This document shows, piece by piece, positions 56,554-64,000 of a stretch of 64,000 nt of DNA. Position numbers and translations under genes: made by a program. The stretch spans positions 238,154,588-238,218,587 of the forward strand of contig NC_050099.1 in NCBI RefSeq assembly GCF_902167145.1, given 5' to 3'. This DNA is from Zea mays (taxonomy: Eukaryota > Streptophyta > Magnoliopsida > Poales > Poaceae). Under the pieces are notes generated by a model. That model was given only the letters and a program-made list of their open reading frames with translations, did not search any database and had not been told where the DNA came from. The first letter of the stretch is position 1. Each line of letters opens with the position of its first letter.

Positions 56554-57028
56554 TGTTGGAACTTGCTCTCAGTTGCAAGGGGATCCAACGAGGGTGAACA
56601 ATGACGTAAGCAGGGTTCTCGCGCGTGTGGGCAATGGCTCTGTTAATCTGGCCTCTCACGGGCACTGTGCGGGGGTATTTATAGGTACCTGAGCGCCCAG
56701 CGCCTTGTGTTAAGGACGCATGTGCCCTCAGCTACCTAGGTTATCCCCAGAATATTCCCATAAAGCAGGGTTACAGACTGTAATTACAGGGATGCCTTTA
56801 CAAATTAGGCCCGTAACACGCGGCGGCCACGTAGGGCCCGTTACAATGGGCCGGATCGCACGTGGGCCTCTGAGCTGGGCGAGGCGTCACTGTGGGATGA
56901 CGCCGTCGCAGGCCTTCGTCTGGTGCCGAATCGAGCGAAGGGTGTCCCTGCCCGTTTTGTCTCTGTCAGACCAGCGACTGTAGCGAAGGCCTCGAGCGAA
57001 GGGTGGCGTCTTTGCCTTCGCCCCAACA
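56554..57028 (-). repeat. Element B 5' LTR
   Basis: 475 bp, partner of 45300-45773. The TATAAATA box in reverse is at 56676-56683, about 120 bases from the LTR's inner end. Confidence 0.95.
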
Positions 57029-58217
57029 TAATGTTCTTTATTATCACTTATCAATGTATAGGTTTAATTTTGATGGGACCTAATAGGTTGCCCTAGTCTG
57101 CTTATCTTTTTACCTTGTTCACCCCTGAATCATTTGGGTAGTTTTGCAATTACTCTATGGTTTTGGGTTTAGTATTACATTATATCCATGTTCCAATTAT
57201 TCTGTTATTTTATTTATGTTCATGTTAAGATCATTATTGTTAATTGGAACATGGAACTTAACTTGAGAAACACGTGCCACCACAAGGGTAGAATGGGATG
57301 CCATTGCCTGACTAACTAGGAGAGCTAGTGGAAGACTACCTTACCCGAAAGGGGCAAGGGCAGTAGGGGAGTAGGCGTGTAGGGAGGTTCTCGAGTTGAT
57401 TTTGCTGCGATGGCGGTCAGACGAGGGATTCCTGCATTGCTCTTCCCATAAACTGTAGCGGGTTTTTGGAAGCTAGTGGAACTAGGTAAAGGCCTCGCAG
57501 TGTTACCCTGCCTCGCTTCCTTGGTAGAGGTGTATGGGACTCATGACCCCTTGGCAGATGGGTAAAATGTCTTGTGGGTAAATAGTACAACCTCTGCAGT
57601 GTATAAAACTGGTATACTAGCCGTGCTCGTGGTCATGAACAGCTCAGGACTCTCGCATGATTAAATTATAAAACTAAATTCAATTTGTCACTTGCATTGC
57701 ATAGGATTTATTATTAATTTTGTTCTATTATTATGGTTTGGTATTTACTTACATTTAGTAACTGCTAATAAAATTTGACCAACTTATTAAAAGCAATGCT
57801 CAGCTTTAACCCCTATTATTGATCAGCCTTACACTTCACATGAGCTCACACCTTTGGCGGGTTCATGCACATTATTCTCCACAACTTGTTGAGCGATAAC
57901 ATATGTGAGCTCACCCTTGCTGTCTCACACCCCCCACAGGTCAAGAACAGGTACCACAGGATGAGGCGTCTGGAAGATGCTGCGATGTGTTCGTGAGAGG
58001 TCTAGGTCGTCGTCTCCCGGTCAACTTTGGGTTGCTAGATCGTTGTCTTTATATGATGTAATTGTTTATTTATTTTGTACAGAACTCCTTTTATATAGTA
58101 AAGATGTGACATTCGTTTATGTACCATGATTCATCATATGTGTAAGACTTTGTCCCAGCACACCTGGTGATTATGTTCGCGCCCGGGTCTAGGTGCCCCT
58201 AAAACCTGGGTGTGACA

Positions 58218-58640
58218 AGGAAACTATATATATATAAGATAAACCCTCAAAGTTTAAGTATGGGGTATTAAATTGAGACCTTCTAGTAAGGCCATTAAAG
58301 TCTATCTGGTTCGGCTATAGATTCCTGAAAATCCAATTTTAATCATAACTTGTGAGAAAACTGTTGTGAGTTGACAGTTGTGAGAAATATAGAAGTTGTT
58401 TGGACAATGAAACAACTATCAACTATGGATTCTGTATGACCATGACAACATGATAGCCGCGCGGGAGGCACTGACCTGGTCACTTGGACGACACGGTTCG
58501 ACAACATGCCACTGCCGACAAGAGGACGACACGTTGTGACGTGGAGGGCTATGTCGACTACATTAGACTCGAGTATCATGGTTGCAGTCAGGCTTACTCC
58601 AGCACACAGTGATGGAGATAGCTGTGCGGCGGGCGAGGCT
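58218..58640 (+). repeat. Unnamed repeat, copy 2, right part
   Basis: Continues 42520-42661. It resembles 39875-40120: taaaccctcaaagtttaagt, the gggtattaaattgag block, then aactatggattctgtatgac and the later ggcta/ggttgcagtca blocks. Confidence 0.5.
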
Positions 58641-59237
58641 CAAGCCCCTACCGCTCCCGAGCCCATGGAGTTCCACTGAAGCCTTCCCTAAAATTTAAAA
58701 TGTACACTATATAATTTAGAAGGGGCTTATATATTGTAGTGGTTTAGTTCATTCCCTCCCAAAAACTTTTCTAGCTCTGTCCCTGCCAGAACATGCATGG
58801 AGTACTCCACGAGAAGCATGTGTGACGACAGCATGGGCTCAACGGCGGACCAGAGGTTTTAGAGGCCCACGGTAAATTTAAAATAGAGGCCCATCAAACT
58901 ATTGTTATATAAAAATGGTATCAATATATAAACTCAAGACACATCTAAAAATATGCATACCAAGCAACAAATAAATAAAAATATACATATTATGGTATTA
59001 TCTTAATTTTTTAAATATGTTTAAATACGACCGGGTTGTGAACGCTTCGTGGCGGCTAATTATTCGACATTTCACTATTAAGCTATTATGTCTGATAGTC
59101 TAATTACTGAATATATAACTAGATTCGGGGCCCTATATAATTGGGGGCCCGGGGCGATGGCCCCTCCACCCCACCCTCAGGGCTGCCACTGCATGGGCTC
59201 AAATGATAGGTGTTGCATCATCGTCTTTCATAGAGAT
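58641..59237. other. Unassigned DNA
   Basis: It contains gaggcccacggtaaatttaa and ggggcccggggcgatggcccc, words that often belong to old transposon fragments, but no family is supported. No gene seen. Confidence 0.35.
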
Positions 59238-60650
59238 TGAAAGCATATAGGCCCCTGATTGGTTTTATTGATTAATGACAACGTAAGAATATTGTGACTA
59301 ACATGTGTTTTGTAGAGCATATGGTAAGTTAGGCCACGAATGCAGGAAATTGTGTTCCAACAGGTGAAAACAATCCCTCAGATGGAACTTGAAGCAATGG
59401 CTGGAAAAGCGAATCAAAATATGAAGGTCTTCATATCCTAAGTGTTAAAGGAGTTGTGGGACACTTAGTATAGAGTTAGGACTTTTGTTTTTTTACTTTA
59501 GCCATACTATAAAGATGGATTGTGAATGAGTAGTTTGACCAAGAGATGTCTAGCATAGTGTCGGTGCACACACACTCTCAAAACAAGGTCTAGGTGTCAC
59601 TCAAAAGCTCTCACAAAAATTGGAGTTGAAAACGGTTTAGAAAAACACTTAGGAGAAAAGAAGTGTAGCTACTCGAGGGGCACTAGACTATTTGCTATGC
59701 ATTGGACTGTCAGGTGGTCCATCGAACAGCCGACCAGGGACCCTACAGAGTTGGTTCGGTTTGCCAGAGACACCAGACTATCCGGTATGCACCAGACATG
59801 CCATTGTGCACTATCCACCTGTCTGGTGTGGCTCTGCGCAATGGCTACTTGTCAGAACTAGCCGTTGGATGTGCACTGGTGGTGCACCTGACTCTCCGGT
59901 GCGACCACGTCCAGAACACACCAGTAACGGCTAGTTTGGGTTGGTTGGGCTATTTATACCCCTTCCAACAGCCACATCCACTGTCTTGCTACCCCAACTA
60001 ACAAGCATTCATTGCTAAAACTTTGCAAGTCCACAAAGCATAGTGAGGTGATTAGCAAAGTCAAAATCTCATGTTAGAACCCCATTAGTGCACATGAGAG
60101 ACACCTAGAGAACACACTGCATGCATTAGGCTTCTCTTCGTCAAGTGACAGTCTATAGCTTATTACTCTTGGTGATCAGCATCACCTAGATGGCTCGATG
60201 GTGATTAGAGCTCGGTGACCACCGCAGAGGATTTGTTGGTGACCTGACTCAGAGATTGTATGCGGTCGTGATGGATCCACCGCACCAAAGAGGCAATGGA
60301 TGACCTCATAGTGAGCACTTAGTCCTTGCAAGGACTAAGGGGGAGAGATACCCTTGCGCGGGTGCTCCAATAAGGACTAGTGGAGAGTCTCGACTCTCCA
60401 ATACCTCGGGAACAATTCGGAGTTGTTTTCTTGTACTTTACATTTCACATTTACTTTGAGCAATTTACTTTGTGTATTTGCATTCCTAGTATTTGCCATG
60501 ATGACTTAGGGTTTGCTTATTGTTTCCTGGCTCTTGTGTTTTAGCAAAGTAGTTGCTTAAAGTTGGGCTCTTGTTTAGGGATTAATCTTTTGCAAAAAAG
60601 TTTAGAGAAGCCCAATTCACCCTCCCCTCTTGGGCATCATGATCCTTTCA
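59238..60650 (+). repeat. Copia element D 5' LTR
   Basis: 1,413 bp from TGAAAGCATATAGG to GATCCTTTCA, followed two bases later by an initiator-Met primer site. It has a ctatttatacccc TATA-like box near 59949 and CCGGACAGT-type words near 59700-59910, as in element C. The matching second LTR is not in the window. Confidence 0.75.
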
Positions 60651-60652
60651 AT

Positions 60653-60665
60653 TGGTATCAGAACC
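60653..60665 (+). promoter_or_regulatory. Primer-binding site of copia element D
   Basis: TGGTATCAGAACC follows the LTR end by two bases and matches the plant initiator tRNA-Met site with one change. Confidence 0.8.
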
Positions 60666-60702
60666 GTGTTGCACCTCAATTAGCTTAACCGCTAGAGTAA
60701 CG

Positions 60703-61185
60703 ATGTCCGGTGGGGATGAACCTCCTCCATTTTATGGTGATAATTTTCCATATTGGAAAATTCATATGGAAGCTTACTTAGAGGCCATAGACGTTGGAGT
60801 CTATCATGCCACCACCCAAGGGTTCCCCCAACCTAGAGATCCCGCAAATCTCTTGGGCGATGAAGTTAATTATGAGAAATGGAATGCAAAGGCCACTCTT
60901 TTTAGGGGCCTTTGCAAGGATGTTTTCAATAGAGTAAGAAATCACAAAAATAACCGTGCTTATGGTCGGATATTTGTGCATTACATGAAGGAACTAAGAT
61001 TGAGCGTAAGGAGGGATATCATATTACTATGAGAAAGTTAAATTATTTTGAAATGCTTCCTAATAAAAATGCAAATGTGCTCACAACTCAATATTCTAGT
61101 AGAGGAAGTAAATGACTTGGGACTCACACAAAACTCATAACCGGATGTAGTGAGAAAGATTCTTAATGTGTTGCTACCAAAATCC
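60703..61185 (+). pseudogene. Copia element D gag fragment
   Basis: ATG 60703 starts MSGGDEPPPFYGDNFPYWK, a copia gag opening (F.G.NY.YWK..ME). The frame is open to 61030, but a shift near 60955 moves homologous sequence (LWSDICALHEGT, KLNYFEMLPN) to another frame. Further stops follow, and similarity fades near 61185. Protease and pol are absent, so the element is truncated or interrupted here. Confidence 0.7.
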
Positions 61186-63001
61186 CCCACTCGTGTGAGT
61201 TATACTCATAGGACCAAGTTGGAGAAATTCAGTCTACAAACCCATCATCACGATACATATGACTTAAAGATCATACGTTATATTCATTGAGGAACCTCAC
61301 ATCATAATTACATTATAAAATAGAGATTACAAGTTACAAGGTGAAGATTCAACTAACTATGTCTATTAACATGTCACTCTAATTGTACTCTTATAATAAA
61401 TTTATAACCATTAGAGTACTTGTAACTTTGGGGATGTCCATTCCATCACCTGCTAAATCGTTGACTTCACCCAAGCTCGGCACGGGTGGTCACCAAGTCT
61501 AAAGTACATATAAAAAACTTAACAACAGATGAGTATAATTACACTTGGAGGACTTATTGTTATATAAATATCCAGTGTACAATATTACCCTGCTGAGACC
61601 AAGGAGGACAAAAAGATTATATCCAAAGACTTGAAGCCTCCAAAGAAAACTCTACAGAGGTGTACAACTATACCCACATGGAGACGAAGGACGAGCCTCC
61701 ATACCCATGCCCGAGTAAGGCTTGCCTCGAGGCTTTGACATTTTTAATGTGTCTTTTTAATACATGAATGGTATGCTAGTGAGCCTAATTGCTCCATTTT
61801 GACCTGCCACGAATTCCATTCAGGGACGAATCCACATGATTCGCAAGTTACCACTAACTACTCAACCTACCACTCCTATATGAGATGTATGATATATACA
61901 CATGGTTACTCAAGCTTACTATCTCAGAGGATAGTCCTTAACTACTCATGAGCTATGTGACTCAAGATCTAACACTCACAATGACCTTACCCTCATTTGG
62001 GTTGAAGCTCACATCATGTTCGATTAAAGATATTGGGTGAAACTATTGGGCTAGGTAAATACAACCCAATTACAATTTTAAAACTATTGGGTGAAACCCA
62101 CTAAAGAATACACAAACATGATAGTGAGTGCTCACTCACACTCAGCTTCTACTAGTTTTAATAGATTAAACATATTAAATGTCTTATACCCATTTGTTTG
62201 TGTAAAGGGATCTCTTTATCTAGTTGACTTGATCTAGCTTTATTAGTAAGATCTATTTGATTATACAGTAACATTTAATGGATATATGCACATGGGTATT
62301 CAATAGCATCTTTATTAGTAGTGGTCTCTACCTATCACGAAGTCCTAGTGATCGAGGGTGTGATCATGACAACTCATACACTTATCTCACAACATAGGAT
62401 ATCCTTCAAGAGATCATCGAATGAGTTGGAGTTGATATGCCTCAAACAGATAAATGAAATTGAGTGATAATGTTATAAACTGAAGATAGAGAGCTCTTTG
62501 GATGGAACAAGTGGTGAATAAGTGTTATACTTGGAGGTATCTCAACATGTGCTAGAGTGATTAGGTTTGGGGATGGAGGATCTATAGAAAAAATATTCTT
62601 GAATATTTTTTGATGGTCGAGGGCATAGGTTGATGGTTTGGGGGGTGCAAACATGAATGGGGTGTTTTTTTATCGATACTTGATATTCTTGTAGTCAGTT
62701 TGGTGCTTCCCTAGATGATCCATGCAAAGTTCGGACGATTCACTAGAATGGTCTGAGTTGTGCACTTCTTTTACACCATCTTTGAGTGATCCTATGGACA
62801 TACTAGTTTTCTTTAAGATGGTATGTGGGAACATCAATAGTACCTATGTGGCTTATATGTTCTTTGTGTTCCTGAGTGTGAAGCTAGGGTTTGTGGGTGA
62901 TGTTCCCTAGGAGTGTACAGTGACAATGAAAGAGTGTTTAGATCATGTGTTGGGGTATTGTAAACTAGAATTTGGCATCTTATTTGGTAGGTGAAGCTAG
63001 G
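61186..63001. other. Unassigned AT-rich DNA
   Basis: It starts where copia D gag is lost (aaaatcccccactcgtgtg) and may be an inserted LTR or old element, but I found no paired repeat, primer site or protein. Frames such as 62442-62654 look like chance. Confidence 0.35.
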
Positions 63002-63266
63002 TGTTGGGGATCAGATACTAGGGCCCTCCTAAGGGGCCACAAGTCAGAGCAGGAATGGGGAGAGACCTACCCGGTGAGACCGCCCCCGGATGACCCCCGT
63101 GCGCTGAGCCTAGGGGTCGGACAAGATGAAGACCGGTCGGAGAGCCAAACAAATCGATAAGGAACCACTTGAGTGGATTCTGCGTTCGGCCATAGGACTG
63201 CTCTCGCCGTTAATACCGCACACACCGCATTAACTACACCTAGCACCAAGCCACGGAGTAGGAGAG
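63002..63266. repeat. Possible gypsy LTR start, interrupted
   Basis: TGTTGGGGATCAGATAC at 63002 looks like an LTR start, followed by GC-rich sequence. It is cut at 63267 by a copia LTR. No partner is visible. Confidence 0.3.
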
Positions 63267-64000
63267 TGAAAGTCGCCTAGAGGGGGTGAATAGGCGAAAC
63301 CTGAAAATTATAACTTTAAACCCGGACTTGATCCCTCGATTAGCGATTAGAACAAGATGAACAATTATCAGAGTATAAAACTAAGTCCTTTGCTTGCAAA
63401 GGTATTGCTTTCAAAGAATGCGGAATTAACAAAAAGCAATACAACTAAAATATCTATGAAGAATAAAGCAAGAGGGCTTAGATAAGAAGAGGAATAACAC
63501 AAGTTCTTTCTTGCAAGGCATTGCTTCTATATATGAGAATTTGACTTATAGCAACACAAAATAATATCAACAAAGAATAGTGCAAGAGAACTTAGAGAGG
63601 AGAAGACAAATAAATCACAAGCAATAAACATAAGTGACACCGGTTATTTGATTTACCGAGGTTCGGTTCACTAAGAACCTAATCCCTGTTGAGGAGTCCA
63701 CTAAGAACGAGTCTTTTTCAACCCTTTCCCTCTCTCCAATGGTCACCAAGACCGGATAGTGTTCCTTCTTCTTTGTCAACAAAAGACCAAAGTCTCCGCA
63801 AGGCCAACCACAAAGATAAGGGGCTCTTGCTAGCTTTACAATGAATGGGAGTGAAAACTCCACGCTCAAATGATCACAAGATGTAGCACACACTTTCTCT
63901 CAATGATTCTCACAAGGCACTATCGCTAAACACACACGAGTAGCTCTTTCTTGCTTGATCTTTCTTTTGTGGCACTTGTGAGGCTTTGATGTGGCCCAAC
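63267..64000 (-). repeat. Copia element F LTR, partial
   Basis: TGAAAGTCGCCTAGAGGGGG then GTGAATAGG matches the start of the element C LTRs, and the gtttaccgaggttcggtt-type and tcaaccctttccctctctc blocks also match. By analogy it is the 3' LTR of a minus-strand copy continuing beyond the window. Confidence 0.7.

Larger units (their letters stand above)
45300..57028 (-). mobile_element. Element B: young Tat-like Ty3/gypsy retrotransposon
   Basis: 11,729 bp, with LTRs of 474 and 475 bp beginning TGTTGGAACTTG and ending CCCCAACA, and a perfect TAATG target duplication (45295-45299 and 57029-57033). By eye the LTRs differ by five transitions and one single-base gap (about 1%), so insertion is recent: about 0.4 million years at the commonly used grass LTR rate of 1.3e-8. 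Gag-pol runs on the minus strand from about 56.5 to 50.9 kb; the remaining 5 kb before the 3' LTR holds a 78-bp tandem repeat and a plus-strand spliced gene. The layout parallels element A. Confidence 0.95.
42662..58217. mobile_element. Probable solo LTR of about 3.8 kb, split by element B
   Basis: The ends are TGTAATGCCC (42662) and GGGTGTGACA (58217), with near-matching flanks agaaa and aggaa (one mismatch in five). An unnamed repeat that is continuous at 39690-40130 is interrupted at exactly these points, which supports a single insertion. Removing element B and its duplicated target leaves about 3.8 kb without gag or pol. A long LTR with such termini suggests the Tekay/Del type of chromovirus, by inference only. 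The 43.4-44.5 kb part is GC-rich and the rest AT-rich. Its right end resembles the fragment at 5604-5835. Confidence 0.6.

Overview
The window is plant nuclear DNA from a large grass genome, most probably maize or a close relative. I infer this from the nest of long LTR retrotransposons, the SIRE-lineage (Opie/Ji-like) copia element, the Tourist- and Stowaway-type MITEs and GT-AG introns. No database was searched. I see only one ordinary host gene: a short intronless DUF3511 gene at 4.4-5.0 kb on the minus strand. Nearly everything else is transposon.

Left (1-6.2 kb): small MITEs (Stowaway-like, Tourist-like, hAT-like), the DUF3511 gene, then a decayed copia remnant. Element A (6163-20431, minus) is a 14.3-kb Ty3/gypsy element of Tat-like type with 630-bp LTRs, inserted in that copia remnant. 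Its gag-pol is broken by several stops and frameshifts. Downstream of pol it carries an oppositely transcribed spliced gene with the Transposase_28 (gypsy-type) domain, plus a second small antisense ORF with its own TATA box. A tandem array of about 195 bp follows (20.7-30.7 kb), split by element C (20918-29991, minus), a copia element with 1.18-kb LTRs and a CCACC target duplication.

Middle (31.8-39.6 kb): a PIF/Harbinger element with an apparently intact DDE transposase (minus, two exons), a Myb/SANT-type ORF1 (plus, two exons) and a third small ORF. Two MITE-like copies of its family flank it in inverted orientation.

Right (39.6-64 kb): two copies of an unnamed repeat, one split by a roughly 3.8-kb LTR (42662-58217), which is in turn split by element B (45300-57028, minus). 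B is a young Tat-like gypsy element (474/475-bp LTRs, TAATG duplication). Its pol is dead, but its five-exon antisense gene (46144-49863, plus) is fully open, about 1147 codons. The window ends with a plus-strand copia LTR and broken gag (59238-61185), an unassigned stretch, and the start of another copia LTR nested in a possible gypsy LTR.

The strongest biological signal is that A and B share one layout: sense gag-pol and an intron-containing antisense gene converge on a tandem repeat. In B the antisense gene has stayed intact while the sense polyprotein has decayed.
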